This document shows positions 27,169-36,389 of a stretch of DNA of 64,000 nucleotides, one piece after another. The position numbers and the translations under genes are program-made. The number at the start of each line of letters is the position of its first letter. Within the stretch, counting starts at the first letter, position 1. The notes under the pieces were generated by a model that saw nothing but the letters and a program-made list of their open reading frames with translations, made no database searches and was not told where the DNA came from. The DNA lies in NCBI RefSeq assembly GCF_003340565.1, contig NZ_QPLK01000008.1:1-64000 (forward strand), in the 5' to 3' direction. The DNA is from Rhodovulum sp. 12E13 (GTDB lineage: Bacteria > Pseudomonadota > Alphaproteobacteria > Rhodobacterales > Rhodobacteraceae).

Positions 27169-28293
27169 GTGAGCGACGACGACATCCCCGAGGCCGACCG
27201 CCTGCCCGGCGCCCCGCACCCACGCGAGGCGGCGCAGGTCTTCGGGCACGGCGAGGCCGAGGCGGCGTTTCTCGACGCCTATGCTTCGGGCCGGCTCCAC
27301 CACGCCTGGCTGATCGCGGGGCCCGAAGGCGTCGGCAAGGCGACCCTGGCCTGGCGGCTCGCGCGCTTCCTGCTCGCCCAGCCGGCCGAAGAGGGCGGCG
27401 GCCTGTTCGGTGCCCCCGAGCCGCCCGGCAGCCTCGACGTCGCGCCCGACCATCCCGTGGCCCGCCGCGTGGCCGCGCTGTCGGAGCCGCGTCTCTTCCT
27501 GCTGCGCCGCCCGTGGGACGACAAGACGAAGAAGCTCAAGACCGAGATCACCGTCGACGCCACGCGCCGGCTCAAGGAGTTCTTCGCGCTGTCGGCGGCC
27601 GAGGGGGGGCGGCGGGTGGTGATCGTCGATGCGGCCGACGAGATGAACCGCTCGGCCGCCAACGCGCTTCTGAAGCTGCTCGAGGAGCCGCCCGAGCGCG
27701 CCACCCTCCTGCTGGTCGCGCACAGCCCCGCGCGCCTGTTGCCGACGATCCGCTCGCGCTGCCGCACCCTGCGCCTGCGCCCCCTGCCCGCCCCGGACCT
27801 CGCCGAGGCGCTGGCCCAGGCGGGCGCCGAGCCGGTCGAGGGACCGACCGCGCCGGGCCTCGCGGCGCTCGCCGACGGCTCTGTCGGCGCCGCCTTCCAG
27901 CTTGTCGAGAGCGACGGGCTCGCCTTCTATGGCGGTCTCGTGCAGCTTTTCACCGCCGCGCCGGGCATCGACCGTCCTGCCGCCATCGCGCTCGCCCAAG
28001 AGCCGGGGCCGGAGGGCTTTCCCCTCGCGCTGCACCTGACCGAGATGTTCCTCGCCCGCCTCGCCCGGGCGGGCATCACCGGCCCGCCCGAGCCCGAGGC
28101 GGTGCCGGGCGAGGCCGCCGCTCTCGCCCGCCTGTCGCCGGATGCCGCCGCCGCCCGCGCCTGGGCCGCCGTGGCGCAGGAGGCCGGCGAGCGCGCCCGC
28201 CACGGGTTCGCGGTCAACCTTGACCCTGCCGCGCTCCTCCTCGATATGTTCCTGCGCGTCGACGGGGCCGCCCGCCAGCCCGCCCCGGCCTGA
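27169..28293 (+). CDS. holB: DNA polymerase III delta-prime subunit
   Basis: A 374-residue clamp-loader subunit. The AAA+ core starts around 45 with HHAWLIAGPEGVGKATLAWRLARFLL; the conserved NALLKLLEEPP segment and the arginine finger SRC (TIRSRCRTLRLRPL) follow. Delta-prime helps open the beta clamp (DnaN) and load it on DNA. GTG start at 27169. Gene order tmk-holB-tatD is widespread and supports the call. Confidence 0.93.
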   Translation: MSDDDIPEADRLPGAPHPREAAQVFGHGEAEAAFLDAYASGRLHHAWLIAGPEGVGKATLAWRLARFLLAQPAEEGGGLFGAPEPPGSLDVAPDHPVARRVAALSEPRLFLLRRPWDDKTKKLKTEITVDATRRLKEFFALSAAEGGRRVVIVDAADEMNRSAANALLKLLEEPPERATLLLVAHSPARLLPTIRSRCRTLRLRPLPAPDLAEALAQAGAEPVEGPTAPGLAALADGSVGAAFQLVESDGLAFYGGLVQLFTAAPGIDRPAAIALAQEPGPEGFPLALHLTEMFLARLARAGITGPPEPEAVPGEAAALARLSPDAAAARAWAAVAQEAGERARHGFAVNLDPAALLLDMFLRVDGAARQPAPA

Positions 28294-28336
28294 GACGCGC
28301 GCCAGCCCAACGCCGCCACACCCCGAGGAGGCCCGG

Positions 28337-29197
28337 ATGCCCACCCCCGCCTCAGGCGAGACCGCGCCCCACGACGGAGCCCAAGCCGCCCGGATCACCG
28401 ACAGCCACTGTCACCTCGACTTCCCCGATTTCGCCGGCGAGTTGCACGAGGTGATCGCCCGCGCAGGCGACGCGGGCGTGCACCGGATGGTGACGATCTG
28501 CACCAGGCTCGCCAACGAGCCGCAAGTGCGCGCCGTGGCCGAGACGCATTTCCCCGTCTTCTACGCCGCGGGCACCCACCCGATGTCGGCCGCGACCGAG
28601 CCGATGGCCACGGCCGATCAGCTCGAGGCGCTGGCCGCCCACCCCAAATTCGTCGGCATCGGCGAGTCGGGGCTCGATTACCACTACACCTCCGAGAGCG
28701 CCGCCGTGCAGCAGGAGAGCCTGCGCGTGCACATCGAGGCCGCGCGCCGCACCGGCCTGCCGCTGATCATCCACGCCCGCGACGCCGACGACGACATGGC
28801 GCGCATCCTGACCGAGGAGCATCGCGCAGGCGCCTACACCTGCGTCATGCACTGCTTCTCGTCGGGGCGCGCGCTGGCCGAGGCGGCGCTCGATCTCGGC
28901 TTCTACCTGTCGATGTCGGGCATCGCCGCCTTCCCCAGGTCGACCGAGTTGCGCGAGATCTTCGCCGCCGCCCCCCTCGACCGCATTCTCGTGGAGACCG
29001 ACGCGCCGTATCTCGCGCCGCCGCCGCACCGAGGCAAGCGCAACGAGCCGGCCTATACCGCCCACACCGCGCAGGTGGGCGCCGAGCTCTTCGGCCTGCC
29101 CTATCCCGAGTTCGCCGCCGCGACGGAGGCCAATTTCGACAGGCTGTTCCGGAAGGCGGCCGAGTGGGGCCACACGCGGGAGGCCAGGCACGCCTGA
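28337..29197 (+). CDS. tatD: TatD family metal-dependent hydrolase/DNase
   Basis: A 286-residue TIM-barrel hydrolase. Metal ligands are in DSHCHLDFPDF near the N-terminus, GESGLDYHY near 112, IIHARDADDD near 142 and the terminal VETDAPYLAP near 220. TatD relatives have 3'-5' exonuclease activity in DNA repair and turnover. ATG at 28337 has a strong GAGGAGG ahead. The stop codon shares its last base with the ATG of the MBL-fold gene, showing translational coupling. Confidence 0.92.
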   Translation: MPTPASGETAPHDGAQAARITDSHCHLDFPDFAGELHEVIARAGDAGVHRMVTICTRLANEPQVRAVAETHFPVFYAAGTHPMSAATEPMATADQLEALAAHPKFVGIGESGLDYHYTSESAAVQQESLRVHIEAARRTGLPLIIHARDADDDMARILTEEHRAGAYTCVMHCFSSGRALAEAALDLGFYLSMSGIAAFPRSTELREIFAAAPLDRILVETDAPYLAPPPHRGKRNEPAYTAHTAQVGAELFGLPYPEFAAATEANFDRLFRKAAEWGHTREARHA

Positions 29198-29994
29198 TGG
29201 GCACCTTGCGCTTCACGATCCTCGGCTGCGGCTCGTCGGGCGGCGTGCCCCGCCTCGGCGGTCACTGGGGCGATTGCGACCCGGCCGAGCCGCGCAACAT
29301 GCGCCGCCGCTGCTCGCTGCTGGTGGAGCGCGAGGCGGGCGGCAAGACGACCCGCGTGCTGATCGACGCCTCGCCCGACCTGCGCGCCCAGCTGCTCGAC
29401 GCAGGCGTGGGCGAGCTGCAGGGCGTCGTGTTCACCCACGCCCATGCCGACCATACCCACGGTCTCGACGACCTTCGCATGATCGTCTTCAACATGCGGC
29501 AGCGCCTGCCCGTCTGGGCCGACGCGCCGACGCAGGCCGATCTCTATCAACGCTTCGCCTACGCCTTCGTGCAGCCCGAGGGGTCGAGCTATCCGCCCAT
29601 TCTCGAGATGAACCCGATCGAGGGCGAGATCGCGATCGACGGCCCCGGCGGCACGATCCGCCTCGCGCCGTTCGATGTCGGGCATGGCGACATCGGCGCG
29701 CTCGGCTTCCGCATCGGGGGCGTCGCCTACCTGCCCGACGCCAACGCGATACCTGAGGCGAGCTGGGCCGCGCTCGAGCGCCTCGACTGCTGGATCGTCG
29801 ATGCGCTGCGCCGCCGCCCGCACCCGAGCCATGCCCATCTCGAGATGACCCTGGGCTGGATCGAGCGCGCCCGGCCCGCCCGGGCGATCCTGACCAACAT
29901 GCATGTCGATCTCGACTACGCCACCGTCGATGCCGAGACGCCCGACCACGTCACCCCCGCCCATGACGGGCTGACGCTGACCTTCCCGGACTGA
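29197..29994 (+). CDS. MBL-fold metallo-hydrolase (PhnP-like)
   Basis: A 265-residue metallo-beta-lactamase-fold protein with the metal motif FTHAHADHTHGLDD near 76-89 and a later DVGHGD. The N-terminal LGCGSSGGVPRLGGHWGDCDP segment is characteristic of PhnP-like phosphodiesterases found next to tatD in alphaproteobacteria. It may cleave a cyclic phosphodiester; the substrate is unknown. ATG at 29197 overlaps the tatD stop by one base. Confidence 0.88.
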   Translation: MGTLRFTILGCGSSGGVPRLGGHWGDCDPAEPRNMRRRCSLLVEREAGGKTTRVLIDASPDLRAQLLDAGVGELQGVVFTHAHADHTHGLDDLRMIVFNMRQRLPVWADAPTQADLYQRFAYAFVQPEGSSYPPILEMNPIEGEIAIDGPGGTIRLAPFDVGHGDIGALGFRIGGVAYLPDANAIPEASWAALERLDCWIVDALRRRPHPSHAHLEMTLGWIERARPARAILTNMHVDLDYATVDAETPDHVTPAHDGLTLTFPD

Positions 29995-29998
29995 GCGC

Positions 29999-30934
29999 TT
30001 GGCGGCCCTGCTCGAGGTCATCCTTCCCGTCTTTCTCGTGATCGGGGCGGGCTATGCCGCTGTCTGGCGCGGCGTCTTCGCCGACAGCGCGGTGGACGGG
30101 CTGATGATCTTCACCCAGCGCTTCGCCATTCCGTGCCTGCTGTTCCGCGCGCTGGCCGAGCTCGACCTCGGGCTGCACCTCGACATCCGGCTGCTCGTAT
30201 CGTTCTACGCGGGCTCGGCGGCGAGCTTTGCCGTCGGGCTGGCGGGCGCGCGGGCGCTGTTCCGCAGGCCGTGGCCCGACGCAGTGGCCATCGGCTTCGC
30301 CTGCATGTTCTGCAACACGGTGCTGCTGGGCCTGCCGCTCACCGAGCGGGCCTACGGCACCGAGGCGATGGCGGGCAACTACGCGATCATCGCCTTCCAC
30401 GCGCCGTTCGGCTACGCGGTGGGGATCACGGCGATGGAGACGGTGCGCGCGCAGGGCATGGGCCTGTCGCCCGGCGCCTTCGGCGCCAAGGTGCTGCGCG
30501 CGATGTTCTCGAACGCGCTGATCCTCGGCATCGCGGCGGGGTTCGCCGTCAACCTCCTGGCCATCCCCCTGCCCGGCCCCCTGACCGACGCGCTCGACCT
30601 GATGATCCGCGCGGCGATCCCGGCGGCGCTGTTCGGCCTCGGGGGCGTGCTCTACCGCTACCGGCCCGAGGGCGATCTGCGCCAGATCGGCTTCATGCTG
30701 GTGGTCACCCTGCTGATGCACCCGACGGTGACATTCGGCCTCGGCTCGGCGCTCGCGCTGCCGACGGAGGGTTTGCGCTCTGCGGTGGTTACGGCGGCGA
30801 TGCCCGCGGGCGTCAACGCCTACATCTTCGCCAACATGTACGGGGTGGCGCGGCGGGTGGCCGCCTCGACCGTGCTGATGGGAACGGGGGCCAGCCTGCT
30901 CACCGCGTGGTTCTGGCTGGCCGTGCTGCCCTGA
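29999..30934 (+). CDS. AEC family transporter
   Basis: A 311-residue polytopic protein of the auxin efflux carrier family: about ten hydrophobic helices in two sets, starting with LLEVILPVFLVIGAGYAAVW and ending with a conserved ATPIMP-like helix pair around TAAMPAGVNAYIFANMYGV. These carriers move small carboxylates or amino-acid-like anions. The TTG start at 29999 is needed to include the first helix; no ATG lies close. It is four bases after the MBL gene and convergent with lpxC. Confidence 0.87.
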   Translation: MAALLEVILPVFLVIGAGYAAVWRGVFADSAVDGLMIFTQRFAIPCLLFRALAELDLGLHLDIRLLVSFYAGSAASFAVGLAGARALFRRPWPDAVAIGFACMFCNTVLLGLPLTERAYGTEAMAGNYAIIAFHAPFGYAVGITAMETVRAQGMGLSPGAFGAKVLRAMFSNALILGIAAGFAVNLLAIPLPGPLTDALDLMIRAAIPAALFGLGGVLYRYRPEGDLRQIGFMLVVTLLMHPTVTFGLGSALALPTEGLRSAVVTAAMPAGVNAYIFANMYGVARRVAASTVLMGTGASLLTAWFWLAVLP

Positions 30935-30964
30935 GCGCTCCCTCTTCCGGCCGGTCGCCCGCCG

Positions 30965-31888
30965 TCAGGCGACGGCCGCAAGATCGGCGAGTCTGACGCC
31001 CATGCCGGGCAGGCGGCGCTGGCATTCGGCGTCGCATTCGACCCACTCCACCGCGCCGGGCGTGGCGAAGAGCGCGCGCAACAGGCCGTTGGTCAGCGCG
31101 TGGCCCGCGCGGCGCCCCGTATAGGCGCCGAGCAGAGGCGCGCCCGCGAGCGCGAGATCGCCCAGGGCATCGAGCATCTTGTGGCGCACCGGTTCGTCGC
31201 TGTGGCGCAGGCCGCCGGGCGAAAGCACGCGGTCGCCCTCGACCACCACGGCGTTGTCCAGCGTTCCGCCCAGTGCGAGGCCCGCAGCCCGCATCCTGTC
31301 GATGTCGGCCGCCCGGCAGAAGGTGCGGCTGTCGCAGAGCTCGCGCACGAAGGCGCCGTTGCCCATGTCGAGCGAGAGGCGCTGCCGACCGATGGCGGCG
31401 TCGGCAAAGTCGATCTCGAAGGCGATGGACAGCCCCTCGGCCGGCTCGATCCGGGCGAGCGCGCCCCCGGGGCCGGCAACCTCGACCGGGCGGCACACCC
31501 GGAGTGCGCGCACGGGGGTGTCGAGCCGGCGAACGCCCGCGCCGAGGATCGCCTGGGCGAAGGCGGCGGCCGAGCCGTCGAGGATCGGGATTTCGGGCCC
31601 CGTGACCTCGATCATCGCGTTGTGCACGCCGCACCCCGCGAGCGCCGCCATCAGATGCTCGACGGTGGAGACCGACACACCATCCTCATTGACCAGACGC
31701 GTGCAGAGCGGCACCTGCTCGACACCGTCCCATCGCGCCGCGATGTAGGGATCGGCCGCCTTGACGTCGGTCCGATGGAACCAGATGCCGAGCTCGGCAG
31801 CGGCGGGCGAGATCGTCACCCGCGCGGGCCTCCCGGTATGGAGCCCGATGCCGCTGAGCGCCACGGGTCGTCTGAGCGTCGTCTGCAC
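30965..31888 (-). CDS. lpxC: UDP-3-O-acyl-N-acetylglucosamine deacetylase
   Basis: A 307-residue zinc deacetylase, the committed step of lipid A synthesis. Zinc ligands are His78 (STVEHLMAAL), His236 and Asp240 (RHKMLDALGD), and the catalytic His263 is in AGHALTNG. Length equals E. coli LpxC (305). The GTG start at 31888 gives the conserved QTTLRRPVALSGIGLHTG beginning; the frame stays open another 160 bases upstream, but that part is Arg/Gly-rich shadow sequence. It sits after ftsZ, the usual place in proteobacteria, but behind a strong terminator, so it needs its own promoter. Confidence 0.95.
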   Translation of the reverse strand: MQTTLRRPVALSGIGLHTGRPARVTISPAAAELGIWFHRTDVKAADPYIAARWDGVEQVPLCTRLVNEDGVSVSTVEHLMAALAGCGVHNAMIEVTGPEIPILDGSAAAFAQAILGAGVRRLDTPVRALRVCRPVEVAGPGGALARIEPAEGLSIAFEIDFADAAIGRQRLSLDMGNGAFVRELCDSRTFCRAADIDRMRAAGLALGGTLDNAVVVEGDRVLSPGGLRHSDEPVRHKMLDALGDLALAGAPLLGAYTGRRAGHALTNGLLRALFATPGAVEWVECDAECQRRLPGMGVRLADLAAVA

Positions 31889-32059
31889 GGTCGCGCCCTC
31901 GCCTGCTGTCGTCGCGTTTCCACCGACCGTTCCCTTGGTCGGCGCCTGGCCTCCCCGCCGCTTCGGGCGGGTTCGAGGCAGGCTTGCGCTCGTCGCGCCG
32001 GCCCGCCCCTTGCCGGATGCGGCACGGCCGAGGCCGCGCCTGCGCACCCACCCAAGAGC

Positions 32060-32088
32060 CGCATACAGAGCGGACCGGGTAAGAACAA
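32060..32088 (-). promoter_or_regulatory. Candidate lpxC promoter
   Basis: On the minus strand, TTGTTC (32083-32088), a 17-base spacer and TATGCG (32060-32065). It is downstream of the ftsZ terminator and would give lpxC a leader of about 165 bases. The rest of the 370-base ftsZ-lpxC gap shows no gene. Confidence 0.38.
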
Positions 32089-32182
32089 TTCAACGATAGT
32101 TACCGCCTGAAACATGGGGCGCGGCCCATCGGCAGGATATTGCCGACACATTCACGTCAACACGCAGATTCTTGATATAAAA

Positions 32183-32210
32183 CAAAAAACGGGCCGGCAT
32201 AGCCGGCCCG
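32183..32210 (-). terminator. Rho-independent terminator of ftsZ
   Basis: On the minus strand a nine-base GC stem (CGGGCCGGC with GCCGGCCCG, positions 32210-32190) is followed by a run of T (32189-32183), about 50 bases after the ftsZ stop. A textbook intrinsic terminator that separates ftsZ from lpxC. Confidence 0.9.
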
Positions 32211-32258
32211 AACTGGAGGTTGCTGCTCGTGCGCGTCAGCGCTTTTTTCTTGCCTGTG

Positions 32259-33929
32259 TCAGTTTGCCTGACGCCTCAGGAAGGCAGGAATCTCGATGCG
32301 TTCCTGCTCGGGATTGGTGTCGGGTTCGTCTTCGTAGCCGCGTGGCGGGATGCTCGCGCGCGGTTGCGGGCGCGGCGGTGCCTCGCGCGGCTCGGAGCGC
32401 AGGTGCGGCTCGGCGCGGTGGGCCTGTGCCTCGCCGCCATGCCCCGACATGCGGTTGATGAGCGAGCCGATGCCGAAGCGGCCCGCTTGCCCGCGTTCGG
32501 CCGCCGCCCGCTCCTCGGTGTGGCCCGGGCCGGCCGGAATGCCGCCCTCCTGTTCGGGGCGCGAGCGGCTCACGGCGGCCTGCAGGCGGGCGAGCGTCTC
32601 GGCGCTGGGCTGGCCGCGCGTCGCCGGCCCCTTCGGCGCGACGAAGGCCGGCTCGTCGGGTGTCTGGTCGCGCGCGGCGGCCGGCGGCTCGGGCCGATAG
32701 GCCGGCGGCGGCAGGGCGTCGTCGGCCGTCTCGTCGTCATGCGCCTCGTCGGCGTCGCGCAGGGCCGCTTCGCGCGGGGGGAACGTGTCGAAAAGGCCCG
32801 GCTCGGGCGCCTCGGCCACCTCGTCCTGCGGCTCGGGGGCGGGGGCGGCTGCGGCAGCCGGTGCCTCGTCGCGCTCCTGCTCCGCAGGCTCGACCGTGCG
32901 GAGAGCCAGAGGCTCGCTCATCGACCGGCGCGGACGCGGGATGTCGTGGCTCGCCGCGGTGGCGTCGATCCCCGTGGCGACGACCGAGACGCGCATCCGC
33001 CCCTCCATCTCGGCGTCGAGAGTGGAGCCGACGATGATGTTCGCGTCGGGGTCGACTTCCTCGCGGATGCGGTTGGCGGCTTCGTCGAGCTCGAACAGCG
33101 TCAGGTCGTGGCCGCCGGTGATGTTGATGAGCACCCCCTTGGCGCCCTTGAGGCTGATCTCGTCGAGCAGCGGGTTGGCGATGGCCTTTTCGGCGGCCTG
33201 GATCGCCCGATCCTCGCCGTCGGACTCACCCGTGCCCATCATCGCCTTGCCCATCTCGTCCATCACCGCGCGCACGTCGGCGAAGTCGAGGTTGATGAGG
33301 CCGGGGCGCACCATCAGGTCGGTCACGCCCTTGACGCCCTGGTAGAGCACGTCGTCGGCGAGGCTGAAGGCCTCGGTGAAGGTCGTCTTCTCGTTGGCCA
33401 GGCGGAACAGGTTCTGGTTGGGGATGATGATGAGGGTGTCGACCACCTTCTGCAGGCGCTCGACCCCCTCCTCGGCCTGGCGCATCCGCTTGCCGCCCTC
33501 GAACTGGAACGGCTTGGTCACGACGCCGACGGTCAGCACGCCGAGCTCGCGCGCGGCCTGCGCGATGATCGGCGCGGCCCCGGTGCCGGTGCCCCCGCCC
33601 ATGCCGGCGGTGATGAAGCACATGTGCGCGCCGGCGAGGTGGTCGACGATCTCCTCGATCGTCTCCTCGGCGGCGGCGGCGCCGATCTGGGCCTTGGCAC
33701 CGGCGCCGAGCCCTTCGGTCACCTTGACGCCCATCTGGATCTTGGCGGGCGCGCGGCTCTGCTGCAGGGCCTGCGCGTCGGTGTTGGCGGTGACGAACTC
33801 CACCCCCGCCAGCTCCTTCTCGATCATGTTGTTGACGGCATTGCCACCGGCGCCGCCCACGCCGAACACTGTGATCCGCGGCTTGAGCTCGGTCTGGTCG
33901 TTCTTGGGCATGGAAAGGTTCAAGGTCAT
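32259..33929 (-). CDS. ftsZ: Cell division protein FtsZ
   Basis: A 556-residue tubulin-like GTPase that polymerises into the division ring. The GTP signature GGGTGTG is at 111-117, preceded by the [16 protein letters not shown] segment at 21-36; the T7 loop region is [11 protein letters not shown]. After the GTPase core (to about 335) comes a long Pro/Glu/Ala-rich linker of about 200 residues, typical of alphaproteobacteria, and the conserved C-terminal peptide EIPAFLRRQ that binds FtsA and other tethers. The ATG at 33929 is used; AGGCGA lies eight bases upstream. Transcribed separately from ftsA because a foreign-looking gene and a terminator lie between them. Confidence 0.97.
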   Translation of the reverse strand: MTLNLSMPKNDQTELKPRITVFGVGGAGGNAVNNMIEKELAGVEFVTANTDAQALQQSRAPAKIQMGVKVTEGLGAGAKAQIGAAAAEETIEEIVDHLAGAHMCFITAGMGGGTGTGAAPIIAQAARELGVLTVGVVTKPFQFEGGKRMRQAEEGVERLQKVVDTLIIIPNQNLFRLANEKTTFTEAFSLADDVLYQGVKGVTDLMVRPGLINLDFADVRAVMDEMGKAMMGTGESDGEDRAIQAAEKAIANPLLDEISLKGAKGVLINITGGHDLTLFELDEAANRIREEVDPDANIIVGSTLDAEMEGRMRVSVVATGIDATAASHDIPRPRRSMSEPLALRTVEPAEQERDEAPAAAAAPAPEPQDEVAEAPEPGLFDTFPPREAALRDADEAHDDETADDALPPPAYRPEPPAAARDQTPDEPAFVAPKGPATRGQPSAETLARLQAAVSRSRPEQEGGIPAGPGHTEERAAAERGQAGRFGIGSLINRMSGHGGEAQAHRAEPHLRSEPREAPPRPQPRASIPPRGYEDEPDTNPEQERIEIPAFLRRQAN

Positions 33930-34015
33930 TGCTCCGGTCGCCTGCTGCTGTCTCGCGGTGCCTCTCGGGGGGCCTTTTTGCCCTCTCCGACCGCCGTCCC
34001 CGTGATTTTTCAGCA

Positions 34016-34044
34016 ACCATAGCCACGGAAGGGCCATTCGTCAC
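34016..34044 (-). promoter_or_regulatory. Candidate ftsZ promoter
   Basis: On the minus strand, GTGACG (34039-34044), a 17-base spacer and TATGGT (34016-34021), about 90 bases before the ftsZ ATG and downstream of the terminator at 34307. A dyad CCACG...CGTGG lies just upstream. This is the only reasonable sigma-70-like pair I see in the gap. Confidence 0.45.
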
Positions 34045-34306
34045 GCGGAAATCACGATTCAGCCACGAAATATCGCGTGGGCCGGCAGGAAACCGCCCCG
34101 ATCTCGGATGCAGACCCATATGTAGCGATCATGGGCGCAGACACACCGAGGCACCCGCGGGAGAGCCCTCGCGCGGGGATATGCGGTATCGACGATTAGG
34201 GGGCGACTGCTCTGCCTGCCGCCAGGCCTCTGACGGGCCTTGGGCGTGAGCCTAGCAAGGGCGCACGGCGCCGTCATCCGGAAAATCGCGGACGGGCCCA
34301 CGCACG

Positions 34307-34328
34307 AAAAAGGGGCCCGCAGGCCCCT
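34307..34328 (-). terminator. Rho-independent terminator of the PEP-CTERM-like gene
   Basis: On the minus strand AGGGGCC, a four-base loop and GGCCCCT are followed by TTTTT, 28 bases after the stop of the surface-protein gene. It should stop transcription coming from ftsA before ftsZ. Confidence 0.87.
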
Positions 34329-34355
34329 CTCGACAAACGACACGTGCCGACCGCG

Positions 34356-34967
34356 TCACGACCTGCGGCGCATCACCCGAAGCGCGCCGAACGCGGCCAT
34401 CCCGCCCAACGCCAGAGGAAGAGCCCCGGGAACGGGAATGGGCGTGGCGTGCACGACCGCGGTGGCGCGGAAACCAGCCTGCCCCCCATCGTCCTCCAGT
34501 TCGAAGCGCAGCGTGTTCATCCCGGCATTGAACAAGGTGGCGTCGCTCGTCCCGTAGACTCCGTTCGCGAGGATGTCGTTGAACGTATCGACTGTTGTCG
34601 TGCTGAAGCTGGCGAGTTCATTGCCATTGAGAAACACGGTGCCCAAGTTGTCCACCGCCCAGAGCCCCGACAACGACGCCGTGCTGACGATGTATTGCGA
34701 CATGTCGAACTGGAACTCGAAAATGGCCGAATCGACGGTTTGGATGTTGTCGACCCAGACAAAGTGCGAGGCCGGAGCCGTCGGGGTATCGCCCTCGTCG
34801 TCATAGGCTGCATTCGTCGAGCGGATCTCGTCGCCGGAAACGGGTTCGATCCCGCCGAGCGGCCCAGTAAGGGTCGATGCCTCGTACGCAACGGTCGCGG
34901 CCAGCGCCGAAGACGCCATCAGCGCGCACGCAATCGCGACCGACGAAGACAGAACTACACGACGCAC
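34356..34967 (-). CDS. Secreted protein with PEP-CTERM-like (VPLPA-type) sorting tail
   Basis: A 203-residue exported protein of unknown function. Residues 1-23 are a Sec signal (VVLSSSVAIACALMASSALA). The body is rich in Asp, Thr, Asn and Phe, with a galactose-binding-like beta pattern (GLWAVDNLGTVFLNGNELA). The C-terminus is tripartite: a PVPGALPL motif, a hydrophobic helix and a basic end VMRRRS, as in PEP-CTERM/VPLPA proteins that an exosortase processes for export to the surface or biofilm matrix. GTG at 34967 is chosen because GGGAG lies eight bases upstream. Codon use is less GC-rich than its neighbours. It interrupts the ftsA-ftsZ pair. No exosortase gene is visible here. Confidence 0.78.
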   Translation of the reverse strand: MRRVVLSSSVAIACALMASSALAATVAYEASTLTGPLGGIEPVSGDEIRSTNAAYDDEGDTPTAPASHFVWVDNIQTVDSAIFEFQFDMSQYIVSTASLSGLWAVDNLGTVFLNGNELASFSTTTVDTFNDILANGVYGTSDATLFNAGMNTLRFELEDDGGQAGFRATAVVHATPIPVPGALPLALGGMAAFGALRVMRRRS

Positions 34968-35048
34968 TTTGAGCACTCCCAAAATCTTGTTGAACCAACC
35001 GTAACCTTCGCAATTGCGGCACGTCAAGGCCGGTGTGCAGATCCGCGC

Positions 35049-36389
35049 TCACCAGTTGTCGCGAAACCACCGGATCGCGCGCTTGAGCGAGCGGGCGGGC
35101 AGGCGGTCGGCCGGCATCTCGAAGTCCCACCACTCGTCCTGCGGGTGGGCGGCGAACAGGCACAGGCCCACCGACGAGGCGAAGGCCGGGCCGGCCGCCG
35201 CCTGCGGCAGGCCCTGCACGCGCAGCGGGCGCCCGAGGCGCACCTGCTGGCCGAGGATGCGGCTGGCCAGCCCGTCGAGCCCGGGGATCTGGCTGCCCCC
35301 GCCCGTCAGCACGATCTGCTGGGCCGGCAGATGCTCGAACCCGGCCGCGTCGAGCCTCTGCCGGACGTCTTCCAGGATCTCCTCCACCCGCGGCCGCATG
35401 ATGCCGATCAGCTCGGCGCGGCTGACGGTGCGGCGGTCGTGCTCCCAGTCGCCGGTGTCGCCGCCGATCTCGATCATCTCGCGGTCGTCCATGCCCGTGG
35501 CCACGACACCGCCATGCACGGTCTTCAGGCGCTCTGCCACATGCATGGGCACCTGCAGGCCCTTCGAGATGTCGGCGGTGACGTGCTCGCCGCCGATTCG
35601 CACCGAATCGGCATAGATCATGTGTTTCTTGATGAAGATCGACAGGCTGGTGGCGCCCCCGCCGATATCGACGCAGGCGCCGCCCAGCTCCTGCTCGTCC
35701 TCGACCAGCGCCGAGATGCCCGAGACGTAGGCCGACGAGGCCAGGCCCGCGAGCTCGAGATCGCAGCGCTTGATGCAGTAGGCCAGGTTCTGCACCGCCT
35801 GCTCCTCGACCGTCAGCAGGTGCATGTCGGCCATCAGCGCGTTGCCCGTCTGGCCGCGCGGGTCCATCAGCCCCGTGCGATGGTCGATGGCGAAGTTCAC
35901 CGGCTGGGCGTGCAGCACTTCGCGGTGGGGGCCGATGTCGGGCACGTCGCAGGCGGCGAGCACGCGCGCCACGTCGGCCTCCTGCACCACGCTGTCGGTC
36001 AGCTCGATCCGCCCCTCCAGCCCGTAGGAGCGCGGCCGCGCCCCCGAGAAGCAGGCGATCACGTGATCGACCCTGACGCCGGCCATCTTCTGCGCCGCCT
36101 GGACGGCGGTGCGGATCGCGCGCTCGGTCTCCTGCATGGCGTGGATCTCGCCGAACTGCACCCCGCGCGAGCGCGTCGTCGCCGCGCCGATCACCCGGAA
36201 CGACGACTGCCCGGCGAGCGAGCCCACGCCCTCGTGCGCCGGCAGGCGGCCGGGGCCGTCGAAACGCAGCACGAGGCAGGCGATCTTGGCCGTGCCGACG
36301 TCGAGGATGGCCACCACGCCGCGGTCCATCGCCTGCTTGCGCATGCGGCGCATGGCCCGCTGGGACTGGTAGAGGTCGGTCATCGTCAT
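35049..36389 (-). CDS. ftsA: Cell division protein FtsA
   Basis: A 446-residue actin-like ATPase that tethers FtsZ to the membrane. Phosphate-binding loops are ILDVGTAKIACLV near 28 and VDIGGGATSLSIF near 220, and the adenosine motif is VLTGGGSQIPGL near 355. The C-terminal SLKRAIRWFRDNW is a clear amphipathic membrane-targeting helix. ATG at 36389 shares a base with the ftsQ stop (TGATG), so the two are coupled. In most relatives ftsZ follows directly; here another gene is in between. Confidence 0.95.
   Translation of the reverse strand: MTMTDLYQSQRAMRRMRKQAMDRGVVAILDVGTAKIACLVLRFDGPGRLPAHEGVGSLAGQSSFRVIGAATTRSRGVQFGEIHAMQETERAIRTAVQAAQKMAGVRVDHVIACFSGARPRSYGLEGRIELTDSVVQEADVARVLAACDVPDIGPHREVLHAQPVNFAIDHRTGLMDPRGQTGNALMADMHLLTVEEQAVQNLAYCIKRCDLELAGLASSAYVSGISALVEDEQELGGACVDIGGGATSLSIFIKKHMIYADSVRIGGEHVTADISKGLQVPMHVAERLKTVHGGVVATGMDDREMIEIGGDTGDWEHDRRTVSRAELIGIMRPRVEEILEDVRQRLDAAGFEHLPAQQIVLTGGGSQIPGLDGLASRILGQQVRLGRPLRVQGLPQAAAGPAFASSVGLCLFAAHPQDEWWDFEMPADRLPARSLKRAIRWFRDNW

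Noticed and set aside
30935-30964. Shared terminator between the convergent AEC and lpxC genes
   Set aside because: The 30-base gap contains only a short GGCCGG stem and no T-run; not enough to call.
31889-32047. Longer LpxC with an Arg/Gly-rich N-terminus
   Set aside because: The family begins at QTTLRRP; the extra 53 residues are low complexity and the GTG at 31888 gives standard length.
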